DNA from: JAYVIQ01 sp043770215
GTDB lineage: Bacteria > Bacteroidota > Bacteroidia > Cytophagales > JAAEPT01
Direction of reading: 5' to 3'
NCBI GenBank assembly: GCA_043770215.1
Contig: JAYVIQ010000057.1
Location: 1-25,395, forward strand
Length of the DNA: 25,395 nucleotides
The position numbers and the translations under genes were made by a program. Shown here piece by piece: positions 7,696-14,777 of this stretch (its first letter is position 1; each line of letters starts with the position of its first letter). Below the pieces are notes generated by a model. That model was given only the letters and a program-made list of their open reading frames with translations. It was not told the DNA's origin and did no database searches.

Positions 7696-8139
7696 ATGGA
7701 GATTATATTAACTAAAGATATAAAAGGACTTGGTTACAAAAACGATACAGTTGCTGTAAAACCAGGGTATGGTCGTAATTATCTTATCCCACAAGGATAT
7801 GCTATCATTGCTAACTCTACAAACAAAAAAGTTACTGCAGAAAACTTAAAGCAAGCAGCTCATAAAGCCGCTAAAGTAAAAGGAGAAGCAGAAGCAATTG
7901 CTGCAAAAATTGAAGCATTAACAATTGAAATTGGTGCTAAAATTGGCGAATCTGGAAAAATATTTGGTGCTGTTACTACACTCCAAATTTCTGATTCTTT
8001 AAAAAGCAAAGGAATAGAAATAGACAGAAAGAAAATTTCTATCCCTGCTGGTATCAAAGAAGCTGGTGAATACATAGCTGACATTGATTTACATAAAGAA
8101 GTTAAAACTCAATTAAAGTTTTCTGTGGTAGCAGAATAA
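7696..8139 (+). CDS. rplI: 50S ribosomal protein bL9
   Basis: A 147-residue protein. The N-terminal domain shows the L9 signature (LTKDIKGLGYKNDTVAVKPG, YGRNYLIPQGYA), followed by the long connecting helix (about 43-77) and the C-terminal 23S-binding domain (SGKIFGAVTTLQISDSLK, RKKISIPAGIKEAGEY). Third gene of the operon, 7 bases after rpsR and closed by the terminator at 8161-8192. It has no visible Shine-Dalgarno. Confidence 0.97.
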   Translation: MEIILTKDIKGLGYKNDTVAVKPGYGRNYLIPQGYAIIANSTNKKVTAENLKQAAHKAAKVKGEAEAIAAKIEALTIEIGAKIGESGKIFGAVTTLQISDSLKSKGIEIDRKKISIPAGIKEAGEYIADIDLHKEVKTQLKFSVVAE

Positions 8140-8160
8140 TTTCAATTAGATTTTATATAA

Positions 8161-8192
8161 AGCCAATCAATTTATTTGATTGGCTTTTTTTT
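8161..8192 (+). terminator. Rho-independent terminator after rplI
   Basis: Perfect 10-bp stem AGCCAATCAA (8161-8170) / TTGATTGGCT (8176-8185), loop TTTAT, then a run of eight T (8185-8192). It ends the ribosomal operon. The rest of 8193-8404 is AT-rich with nothing else clear. Confidence 0.93.
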
Positions 8193-8404
8193 ACATTATT
8201 TTTAAACGCTTAAATTGAAATCTATTTAGAACTACATTTTATAACTTACTCAGTATTCTTCTAACATAAAACACATGAATTTTATAGTGTATATAATTCA
8301 AGGTTATTAATGTATCTCTTTAACTTTTTTAGTGAAACGCAGTTATTTTTTAAAAATGAACATTAATACGCAATTTACCGTTATAACTATGGAACAAAAA
8401 AAGA

Positions 8405-9304
8405 ATGAAAAATAATATATTTATACTCATTATATCTTTAATTTCTATTCTTGGACGGTCTCAAAGCTTAAGTATAAAACAACCCGTAAAATACTTGGCA
8501 TTGGGAGATTCTTACACTATTGGACAAAGTGTAAACTACCAAAATAGATGGCCAAGACAATTGTTTGACACTTTAAAATCCATTGGATATGAAACAGATA
8601 CAATACAGTTTATAGCTCAAACTGGTTGGAGGACAGATCATTTAATTAATGCAATAAATCTAAAAAATCCTGATTCCACATATAACCTTGTAAGCCTATT
8701 AATAGGTGTAAACAATCAATACCAAGGAGTTCGTTTTGAGCAATATGAAATTGATTTCCCGAAATTATTGAGTAAAGCAATTGCATTAGCTGGTGGAGAT
8801 AGCAACCAAGTCTTTGTAGTTTCTATTCCAGATTATGCCTACACACCGTTTGGTAAGGGCAATAGTGTTATATCTACCCAGTTACAAAAATACGATTCTT
8901 TCGCAAAAAAATATTGTGACTCTACTAAAATAAAGTTCTATGACATTACCCCAATTTCTAGAAAGGGATTACTAGATCCTACTTTAGTTGCTAGTGATGG
9001 ATTGCACCCTAGCGCCAAACAATACAATGAATATGTTAAACGTATACTTTCAGACTTTAAAAATTTAGGTGTTACTAAAAAAAAAGAAGATAAATTAGAT
9101 TTTTACCCCACCATTTGGAAAAAAAATGAAGTCATTACTATAAATAAAGAAATAAAAAATTGGGAGCTATATGACCTAAATGGAAGATTAAAATCTGAGG
9201 GGAAAAGTAGAATAATAAAATCTCCTAACATCGAAGGATTTTTTGTACTAAAAATATTTACTTCTGAAAATACATCTGATACTTACAGAATAAAAATTGA
9301 ATAG
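8405..9304 (+). CDS. Secreted SGNH/GDSL hydrolase with T9SS-like tail
   Basis: A 299-residue protein. A signal peptide (about 1-20, ending GRSQS) is followed by an SGNH hydrolase domain (about 28-220): block I LALGDSYTIG with nucleophile S36, the block II glycine in AQTGWRTD (72-79), the block III asparagine in IGVNNQ (100-105) and block V DGLHP with D198 and H201. Such enzymes are esterases or lipases; no substrate can be read from the sequence. The last 70 residues (FYPTIW, NWELYDLNGRLKSEG, GFFVLKIF, DTYRIKIE) follow the pattern of a type A T9SS sorting domain although the FYPNP start is altered, so export across the outer membrane is likely. Monocistronic as far as can be seen. Confidence 0.85.
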   Translation: MKNNIFILIISLISILGRSQSLSIKQPVKYLALGDSYTIGQSVNYQNRWPRQLFDTLKSIGYETDTIQFIAQTGWRTDHLINAINLKNPDSTYNLVSLLIGVNNQYQGVRFEQYEIDFPKLLSKAIALAGGDSNQVFVVSIPDYAYTPFGKGNSVISTQLQKYDSFAKKYCDSTKIKFYDITPISRKGLLDPTLVASDGLHPSAKQYNEYVKRILSDFKNLGVTKKKEDKLDFYPTIWKKNEVITINKEIKNWELYDLNGRLKSEGKSRIIKSPNIEGFFVLKIFTSENTSDTYRIKIE

Positions 9305-9342
9305 TATAAAGGTTTTTATGTGTTCTTTACTAAATTAGACGT

Positions 9343-9828
9343 ATGATTTCGACGTTAAATATTTCAAAAGAATCAAAAGTATGGATTTATCAGAGTCCTA
9401 TTGCTTTTAATGTTTCTCAACTAGCTCTGATTAATAATGAATTAACCAAATTTATAGCTACTTGGGAGAGTCATGGAGTTGCTTTGCATGGAGGGTATGA
9501 CATTATCTCTAATCAGTTTATACTTTTGGCCGTAGACGAGAAGACTAAAAATGCAACGGGCTGTAGCATAGATAAGAGCGTTTCTATTATAAAAAAGATA
9601 GAAACTCTTTTATCCATTAATCTTACAGATAAAGGATTAATTGCTTACGAAGTAGATGGCAATATAAAAACTGTAGATTTTAGAGATATTAAAACAAAAA
9701 TAAATTCTGGTGAAATAGAAGAAAACACTACTATTTTCAATTTATCTATAAGTACCTTTTCTGAGTTAGAAACCAATTGGAGAATACATGCGAACCAATC
9801 TTGGCTCAAAAAATATTTCAATGCCTAG
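9343..9828 (+). CDS. Conserved Bacteroidota protein of unknown function ('ABC transporter ATPase' family)
   Basis: A 161-residue cytoplasmic protein. It opens with KVWIYQSPIAFNVSQ, then ATWESHGVALHGGYDI, FILLAVDE, the family hallmark ATGCSIDKSV (about residues 71-80) and NWRIHANQSWLKKYF at the end. From memory, this family is widespread in Bacteroidota and often labelled 'ABC transporter ATPase', but no Walker A, Walker B or ABC signature is present, so that label is not supported. Its TAG stop is 2 bases before the probable TTG start of the next gene, suggesting a coupled pair. Confidence 0.75.
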   Translation: MISTLNISKESKVWIYQSPIAFNVSQLALINNELTKFIATWESHGVALHGGYDIISNQFILLAVDEKTKNATGCSIDKSVSIIKKIETLLSINLTDKGLIAYEVDGNIKTVDFRDIKTKINSGEIEENTTIFNLSISTFSELETNWRIHANQSWLKKYFNA

Positions 9829-9830
9829 CT

Positions 9831-10601
9831 TTGATTGACAACATTTTACATTCTATAGAAATAGGATTCAAAACCAAGGTTACAAATATACCTATTTCTG
9901 AAAAATATATTCTAAACCTACTACCACTAGGGCAATCTAGACAGTTTGAAAAAAAAAGTGGTGAAATATTAATCTATGAAGATTTATTCCTAACCAATAA
10001 AGATTTTTACATTAGTTTGTTAAGCTCAAAACTTGGTCTAAACAACCGTATTTATGGCAGGCAATGTGAAGTGAAAATGATAGACAAAGACTTGTTCAAT
10101 GAATTTTGCAATAAGTTTCATTATTTAAAAACAGGAAATTGCAAGGTACGTATAGGTCTTTTTTATGAAAATGAGCTTATTATGGCTGCAGGTTTTTCTA
10201 AACCAAAACTTATGTATAGAGATCACTTAAAGTATCAAAGTGCTTTTTTGATTCGATTGGTAACTAAACATGGAACTACTATAACCGGAGGTCTTTCAAA
10301 AATATTGAATAAATACATCATCACTGAAAATCCTGATGACATTGTAACTTATATAGATACTGATTTTTTTGATGGGGCTAGTTTTAAAGCACAAGGTTTT
10401 GAAGCATACAAAACATTAGAAAATTTAACATTTTGGTTGCATTTAGAATCTAAAACAAGATATAGTACAGACCAATTAATACATAAATTAAACCTAAAGG
10501 ACACAGACTTTATTTCTACGGAAAATTTTCCAAAAGGATATATACCTATTTACAATCATGGCACCTTAAAAATGGTAAAAGTGGTTCGTACATCCAACTA
10601 A
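9831..10601 (+). CDS. Mom-like / GNAT-fold protein of unknown function
   Basis: About 256 residues if started at the TTG at 9831, 2 bases after the preceding stop; TTG codons at 9777 or 9801 would overlap the upstream gene, and no in-frame ATG occurs before the middle of the protein. Using the 256-residue numbering, blocks are LGLNNRIYGRQCEVK (about 73-87), NEFCNKFHYLKTG, VRIGLFYENELIMAAGFSKPK, the FLIRLVTKHGTTITGGLSK region and DIVTYIDTDFFDGASFKAQGF. This order (RIYGR.C.V / GLYY..ELV..M.FGK.R / GG.SKL...F / Y.D....G..Y...GF) is familiar from phage proteins related to Mom, the Mu DNA-modification protein, and from GNAT-like folds. No HNH or nuclease part is present. Here it is a stand-alone chromosomal gene coupled to the 161-residue protein. 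A role in nucleic-acid modification is possible but unproven. Confidence 0.6.
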   Translation: MIDNILHSIEIGFKTKVTNIPISEKYILNLLPLGQSRQFEKKSGEILIYEDLFLTNKDFYISLLSSKLGLNNRIYGRQCEVKMIDKDLFNEFCNKFHYLKTGNCKVRIGLFYENELIMAAGFSKPKLMYRDHLKYQSAFLIRLVTKHGTTITGGLSKILNKYIITENPDDIVTYIDTDFFDGASFKAQGFEAYKTLENLTFWLHLESKTRYSTDQLIHKLNLKDTDFISTENFPKGYIPIYNHGTLKMVKVVRTSN

Positions 10602-10656
10602 TTTTAAAACCATATATATTCTGTTTTTAAAAAAATGGATAAAACACAACTACATA

Positions 10657-10687
10657 TTAAAATATTTAAATTAATATAATAGCTTTG
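10657..10687 (+). promoter_or_regulatory. Promoter of the OmpA-family gene
   Basis: TTA at 10657-10659, a 20-base spacer and TAGCTTTG at 10680-10687 fit the Bacteroidota promoter with one mismatch in the -33 element. The GTG start is 24 bases after the -7 box. Confidence 0.75.
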
Positions 10688-10711
10688 TATTAAATTATAA
10701 ACGTATATAAA

Positions 10712-12250
10712 GTGAACATATTAAAAAAAATTACCACTTTGCTGCTCGCAAGTATCTTGTTTACAGGATTTACTCAAACAAAAGATAGAAAATTAGCCTT
10801 AGGTGCTATTGGCGGAGTAAGGAACTATCGTGGAGATCTTGGAAATGGTTTCTTCAATACCAAAAAAGACAATTTATCATTTTATGGTGGTTTATTCTTT
10901 AACCAATACATAAACAAATCATTTAATACCGGTATAGCCATTAACTATGGTAATGTTTCATACAAAAACGATAAAAATACGTTTTTACCCTCAAAATCAG
11001 GATTATTAGATGTGAGTAAAGTTGGTTTTAAAGGTGAGTTTTTAGATTATAATGTGAATTTAAAATACAAATTCAATAATGGATATCTTTTGAAAGAAGA
11101 TGCTACTTTTGGTCCATTTGCTGGTTTAGGTCTAGGTGTTGCTCATGGTTTGAATATTAAAACAACTTTAGCAAATGGAACTAGTTTTAAACACAGAGAT
11201 CTTGTACAAATGAATATACCAGCAACTGCGGGTGTAAGTATAAAAATTAGCCCAAGATTTTATGCTTTGGCACAAATTTCTTATAACTTCTTGGAGACAG
11301 ATAAGCTTGACAGCATCAGAACAAGCGAAAGAAAAAAACATGATAAAATTTTATCTTATGGTATTGGAATAAGTTATACCCTAGGAAAAGAAAAAGATAC
11401 AGATAAAGATGGTGTTGCAGACAAAGTAGATAAATGCAATGATACACGTCCAAACATAAAAGTAAATACGCTAGGTTGCGATTTAGATACAGATGGAGAC
11501 GGTATTGCAGATGCAGATGACGTATGTCTAAATGAAAAGGGAACTATTAATGGCTGCCCAGATACAGACGAAGATGGAATAAAAGATTCAGAAGATAAAT
11601 GTCCTAATGAAAGAGGTATTTTAACTTTTATGGGTTGTGCAGACACTGACGGAGACGGGATACAAGATTCAGAAGACGTATGTCCAACAACAAAAGGCAT
11701 AACTGCTTTCAAAGGTTGTCCTGATACAGACGGAGATGGAATAAAAGACGCTGAAGACAAATGTCCAACAGCAAAAGGATTACCTAATTATGCAGGATGC
11801 CCAGATACCGATGGTGATGGCGTAATAGACATAAAAGATAAATGTCCAAAAATTACAGGTTTAGCTTCAAATAACGGTTGCCCAGAAGTTAATAAAGAAA
11901 TAGCAATTAAAGCCGCCAAAAGTGCAAAAGCAATAAACTTTGAAACTGGGAGCGATGTAATTCTTAAAACTTCATACAAAGATTTAGATAACTTAGCTTC
12001 TATACTTAAATCTGAATTTAATTTGAAGGCCGAAATTCAAGGTCATACAGACAATACTGGCAACGTAGATAAAAACAAAGCTTTATCTCAAAAAAGAGCA
12101 GATGCTGTTAAGAAATACCTTATTGAAAAAGGAATAGAACAAACTAGATTGACAGCTATTGGATATGGTCAGGAAATACCATTACAAGACAACAAAACTG
12201 TAAGCGGAAGAAACGCAAATAGAAGAGTAGAATTCAAACTTAATTACTAA
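10712..12250 (+). CDS. OmpA-family outer membrane protein with thrombospondin type 3 repeats
   Basis: A 512-residue protein. Signal peptide about 1-21 (GFTQT), N-terminal eight-strand-like beta-barrel (about 27-225), a calcium-binding TSP3 linker (229-391) and a C-terminal OmpA peptidoglycan-binding domain (about 405-512) with FETGSDVI, GHTDNTG (D447), ALSQKRADAV (R462) and GRNANRRVEF. The barrel sits in the outer membrane and the C-terminal domain anchors it to peptidoglycan. The start is GTG at 10712, the only codon that places the signal peptide at the N-terminus. It is a single-gene unit with its own promoter and terminator. Confidence 0.9.
   Translation: MNILKKITTLLLASILFTGFTQTKDRKLALGAIGGVRNYRGDLGNGFFNTKKDNLSFYGGLFFNQYINKSFNTGIAINYGNVSYKNDKNTFLPSKSGLLDVSKVGFKGEFLDYNVNLKYKFNNGYLLKEDATFGPFAGLGLGVAHGLNIKTTLANGTSFKHRDLVQMNIPATAGVSIKISPRFYALAQISYNFLETDKLDSIRTSERKKHDKILSYGIGISYTLGKEKDTDKDGVADKVDKCNDTRPNIKVNTLGCDLDTDGDGIADADDVCLNEKGTINGCPDTDEDGIKDSEDKCPNERGILTFMGCADTDGDGIQDSEDVCPTTKGITAFKGCPDTDGDGIKDAEDKCPTAKGLPNYAGCPDTDGDGVIDIKDKCPKITGLASNNGCPEVNKEIAIKAAKSAKAINFETGSDVILKTSYKDLDNLASILKSEFNLKAEIQGHTDNTGNVDKNKALSQKRADAVKKYLIEKGIEQTRLTAIGYGQEIPLQDNKTVSGRNANRRVEFKLNY
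11396..11884 (+). repeat. Six thrombospondin type 3 calcium-binding repeats within the OmpA-family gene
   Basis: Six units of the form DTDxDGxxDxxDxC occur at roughly 25-30 residue spacing (for example DTDGDGIADADDVC, DTDGDGIQDSEDVC, DTDGDGIKDAEDKC). Aspartates at regular positions are the calcium ligands. The antisense open frames over this stretch are shadows of the repeated codons. Confidence 0.9.
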
Positions 12251-12280
12251 AATAATTTTATAGTTTCATACATTATAAAA

Positions 12281-12310
12281 AGCCAGTGAACCTATTTCAC
12301 TGGCTTTTTT
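12281..12310 (+). terminator. Rho-independent terminator after the OmpA-family gene
   Basis: Perfect 10-bp stem AGCCAGTGAA (12281-12290) / TTCACTGGCT (12296-12305), loop CCTAT, then six T (12305-12310). An A-run before the stem could allow function in both directions. Confidence 0.93.
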
Positions 12311-12323
12311 AGTGTTTACTTTT

Positions 12324-12490
12324 GTGAATATCCGTAATTCTACCAGTAGTGGAATTGAATAGTGATTTTGGGCGAAACCCTATCGGGCCAGGCTCTAGGT
12401 GTCGCTTTTTTTGCTGAAAAGCAAAAAAGAGCTCCGCTTCGATCCTTTTTGCAGAAAATAATAGGCACTGATATCATTGCTGATATTCAA
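12324..12490 (+). repeat. Structured intergenic repeat, copy 2 (complete, with terminal inverted repeats)
   Basis: Complete 167-base copy. GTGAATATCCG (12324-12334) at the left is matched by the inverted CTGATATTCAA at 12480-12490 with a few differences. The left arm holds an imperfect palindrome AATTC..CC....GG.GAATT (near 12336-12356). The core has TTTTGGGCGAAACCC, CAGGCTCT and AGAGCTCCGCTTCGATCC, with a hairpin TTTTTTGC (12407-12414) / GCAAAAAA (12421-12428). TTTACTT occurs just outside both ends (12315-12321 and 12492-12498), a possible target duplication. Confidence 0.85.
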
Positions 12491-12666
12491 ATTTACTTAT
12501 TACATAAGGGAACATTACCTATTAAAACACAAACCAATATCTTAAACATAAATCTATTTTAAAAATGACATAAAAATAGATTTAAAATATTAACAACGAA
12601 ACCAATAATATAAGATTAATAGATAACAGTTTAAACAGAAAAGACAATAGATTAAAAATAAAAAAA

Positions 12667-13098
12667 CTATTTCAGAACCTCCCAAGTATGATCGCTGAGC
12701 AGTTTTACAGATGCAACAAAATTTAATTTATCTGGCTTAGACCTACCCCACTCTTCTGGTGCAATCATAAATAATTTATGCACCCCTTCGGATTCATATA
12801 AATGATATTCGTTGCCTACAAAAGGTTCAAAAGATAGCTCAGCTAAATAAATTTTCTCACTTATTTCAACTCTTTTTTTAAGCTCATTTGCTTGGTTAAC
12901 AAGTAGTTCTACTTGTTTTTGTATTTGAAAAAGTTGTTTGGCTGTTTGCTCATGCATGGCAGACAAAGCTCTAGATTTTAGTTTACCTTTGTCTTCTGCT
13001 TTTATAAGTGCACTTCCTAAACTATGAGGAAATGCAACTAGACCAGGATTTTCTACCATTTTGTCTAGTTCTAATTTTGTAAGCATATTATACTTCAT
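12667..13098 (-). CDS. DUF2452 family protein
   Basis: A 143-residue cytoplasmic protein. Family features are NPGLVAFPHSLGSALIKAED (15-34), a central helical stretch (LFQIQKQVELLVNQANELKK) and the C-terminal block FEPFVGNEYHLYESE...LFMIAPEEWG. The function of DUF2452 is unknown; no enzyme motif is visible. The gene stands alone, separated from fabD by a terminator. A start at M5 (MLTKLEL) is equally possible. Confidence 0.8.
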   Translation of the reverse strand: MKYNMLTKLELDKMVENPGLVAFPHSLGSALIKAEDKGKLKSRALSAMHEQTAKQLFQIQKQVELLVNQANELKKRVEISEKIYLAELSFEPFVGNEYHLYESEGVHKLFMIAPEEWGRSKPDKLNFVASVKLLSDHTWEVLK

Positions 13099-13151
13099 AA
13101 ACTTGTAACAGATTAAGTTGGTTTTTGTTTATATAAGAGTAAAAAAATATT

Positions 13152-13180
13152 AAAAAATGCATATACATTACGTATATGCA
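13152..13180 (-). terminator. Rho-independent terminator after fabD
   Basis: Reading the minus strand, a perfect 9-bp stem TGCATATAC / GTATATGCA (13180-13172 and 13166-13158) with a five-base loop is followed by TTTTTT (13157-13152) and a further T-rich stretch. It lies 26 bases after the fabD stop. Confidence 0.82.
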
Positions 13181-13206
13181 CTTGTAACTAAATTCAAAAA
13201 TCAACT

Positions 13207-14076
13207 TCAAATAGAGTTAACCTCCATTAGACGGTCTACTTTTTTTACTAATCCTTGTAACACTTTTCCTGGTCCACTTTCTGTGAAATTTGTTGCACCA
13301 TCAGCTATCATGTTTTCTACACTTTGTGTCCAACGTACTGGAGCCGTAAGCTGTTTTACCAAATTTTCTTTTATTGTTTGAGGATCTAAAGAAGCTTTAG
13401 CATCTACATTTTGATAAATTGAACATGTAGGTTTTTTAATCACTACTGCTTCTATTGCTTTAGCCAACTCTTCTCTTGCAGGTTCCATCATAGGCGAGTG
13501 AAAACCACCACCAACTGGTAATTTCAATGCTCTTTTTGCCCCTGCTTCTGTAAACTTTAAAATAGCTTCATCTATTCCTTTATTACTTCCTGAAATCACT
13601 AATTGACCTGGACAGTTGTAATTTGCAGGTACTACATCTTCAATAGTTGCACAAATCTCTTCTACTTTAGAATCTTCTAGTCCTAAAATTGCCGCCATTG
13701 TAGATGGATTGATTTCGCATGCTTTTTGCATAGCTAAAGCTCTCTTATACACCAAGCTAAGTCCATCTTCAAAAGACAAAGCACCACAAGCAACAAGAGC
13801 AGAAAACTCACCTAAACTATGCCCCGCTACCATATCTGGTTCAAAATCATTACTTGTTAGTGCCAAAATAACAGAATGCAAAAAAACAGCTGGCTGTGTT
13901 ACATTGGTCTGTTTTAGTTCTTCATCAGAGCCTTCAAACATCACTTTAGTAATTTCGAAACCTAAAATTTCATTAGCTCTATCAAAGAGTTTTTTTGCTT
14001 CTGTGTTAGTTTCGTACAATTCTTTTCCCATACCAGAAAATTGCGCACCTTGTCCTGGAAATACGTATGCTTTCAT
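13207..14076 (-). CDS. fabD: Malonyl-CoA:ACP transacylase FabD
   Basis: A 289-residue protein. FabD moves malonyl groups from CoA to acyl carrier protein for fatty acid elongation. Visible features: FPGQGAQ (6-12, oxyanion Q11), nucleophile S87 in AGHSLGEFSALVACGAL, R112 in VYKRALAMQ and catalytic H193 in GGGFHSPMMEPA. The length is slightly below the usual 300-310. Stand-alone on the minus strand with its own terminator. Only a weak -7-like TATATTTA is seen upstream. Confidence 0.96.
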   Translation of the reverse strand: MKAYVFPGQGAQFSGMGKELYETNTEAKKLFDRANEILGFEITKVMFEGSDEELKQTNVTQPAVFLHSVILALTSNDFEPDMVAGHSLGEFSALVACGALSFEDGLSLVYKRALAMQKACEINPSTMAAILGLEDSKVEEICATIEDVVPANYNCPGQLVISGSNKGIDEAILKFTEAGAKRALKLPVGGGFHSPMMEPAREELAKAIEAVVIKKPTCSIYQNVDAKASLDPQTIKENLVKQLTAPVRWTQSVENMIADGATNFTESGPGKVLQGLVKKVDRLMEVNSI

Positions 14077-14524
14077 ATCAATTGTTATTAATTAGACTAT
14101 AAATATAGGCAGAATGTCCGAATTGAAAAAATCCAGATAGAATAGGCTAATATTAATTAGAATTCTAACCCAAAGAAAATTATAGAAATACTTCTAAAAT
14201 TTTAGTAGTGTAACTTATTATTTTTTAAGTCCAGGACTTACTAATGAAGCAAAGCATTTTAGCAGATTTGTATCTTTAGTGGATTTTGAATAGATTTAAA
14301 TGTTGTCATATTTGAAGCCTAATCCCCACATTAAAAAACTAAGCAATAAAAGATAGTGTTACAAATGCAATAATATGGATTTAAATTAAGAAATAACTCG
14401 TACCCTTTTTATAGTTTGCTTTTAATTAAAACATCTTTATGCTTGCATTTGTGAAATCTGAAAATTGCATTCATAAAAAAAGCCATCAATATTTTGATGG
14501 CTTTTTTTATAAAAAGTAATGATA
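14077..14524. other. Intergenic region before fabD and after the histone-like gene
   Basis: No gene recognised on either strand; the longest frames are under 20 codons. It contains a bidirectional terminator (14481-14508) and a 13-base palindrome AAGTCCAGGACTT (14227-14239) of unknown meaning. No tRNA or known RNA motif was recognised. Confidence 0.6.
14481..14508. terminator. Bidirectional-looking terminator after the histone-like gene
   Basis: Stem AGCCATCAA (14481-14489) / TTGATGGCT (14494-14502), loop TATT, followed by seven T on the plus strand and preceded by a run of A, so it also ends in T on the minus strand. It lies 17 bases beyond the stop of the minus-strand Hc1-like gene, which it most likely serves. 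Confidence 0.88.
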
Positions 14525-14701
14525 TTACTCTTTGTTTTTGATATCTTGAACTTCAAGACGTATCTCTTGAGCAATATTTTTTAAATCTTGCATTCCTTTT
14601 CTAATTCTAGTTCCAGCAGCTTGATTTTTTTTATCATAGAATTTTTCGAAGTCACCTTCTAATTCCATAATTAACGATTTTACTTGTTCAAATTTGTTCA
14701 T
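14525..14701 (-). CDS. Hc1-type histone H1-like DNA-binding protein (58 residues)
   Basis: A small gene read directly on the minus strand: start ATG (14701-14699), stop TAA (14527-14525). The protein opens MNKFEQVKSLIMELEGDFEK and continues FYDKKNQAAGTRIRKGMQDL with KNIAQEIRLEVQDIKNKE at the end. The pattern LE.DF.KFY.K.N.AAGTR.RKGMQ.LK..AQEIR.EVQ is that of the Bacteroidota Hc1/histone H1-like family, named after the chlamydial nucleoid protein. It is likely a lysine-rich chromatin protein; a nucleoid role is inferred. It has its own promoter (14740-14770) and terminator (14481-14508). Confidence 0.85.
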   Translation of the reverse strand: MNKFEQVKSLIMELEGDFEKFYDKKNQAAGTRIRKGMQDLKNIAQEIRLEVQDIKNKE

Positions 14702-14739
14702 TAGTATGTAGTTTATGTTGTTAACAATTTTTAACCAAA

Positions 14740-14770
14740 TGAATATAGAACACTTTTTAATAAATTACAA
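14740..14770 (-). promoter_or_regulatory. Probable promoter of the Hc1-like gene
   Basis: On the minus strand, TTG (14770-14768), a 20-base spacer, then TATATTCA (14747-14740), six of eight matches to TAnnTTTG. It lies in the 76-base gap after the oxoamine synthase gene and 39 bases before the ATG. Confidence 0.5.
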
Positions 14771-14777
14771 ATATTTT

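Larger units (their letters stand above)
12251..12666. other. Intergenic region: terminator, repeat copy 2, AT-rich remainder
   Basis: Holds the terminator at 12281-12310 and the repeat at 12324-12490. The remainder (12491-12666) is very AT-rich; its one structure is an 11-bp inverted repeat, AAATCTATTTT (12550-12560) and AAAATAGATTT (12573-12583), without a T-run. The open frame at 12362-12562 lies mostly in the repeat and is not a gene. Confidence 0.7.

Noticed and set aside
9343..9828. ABC transporter ATPase
   Set aside because: No Walker A, Walker B or signature motif is present in the 161 residues.
11374..11979. Antisense open frames over the OmpA-family gene
   Set aside because: They mirror the repeated Asp-rich codons of the TSP3 region (Ser/Pro-rich shadow) and are not genes.
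12362..12562. Plus-strand open frame of 66 codons
   Set aside because: It starts inside repeat copy 2 and its translation resembles the same repeat-derived peptide seen before the expansin gene.
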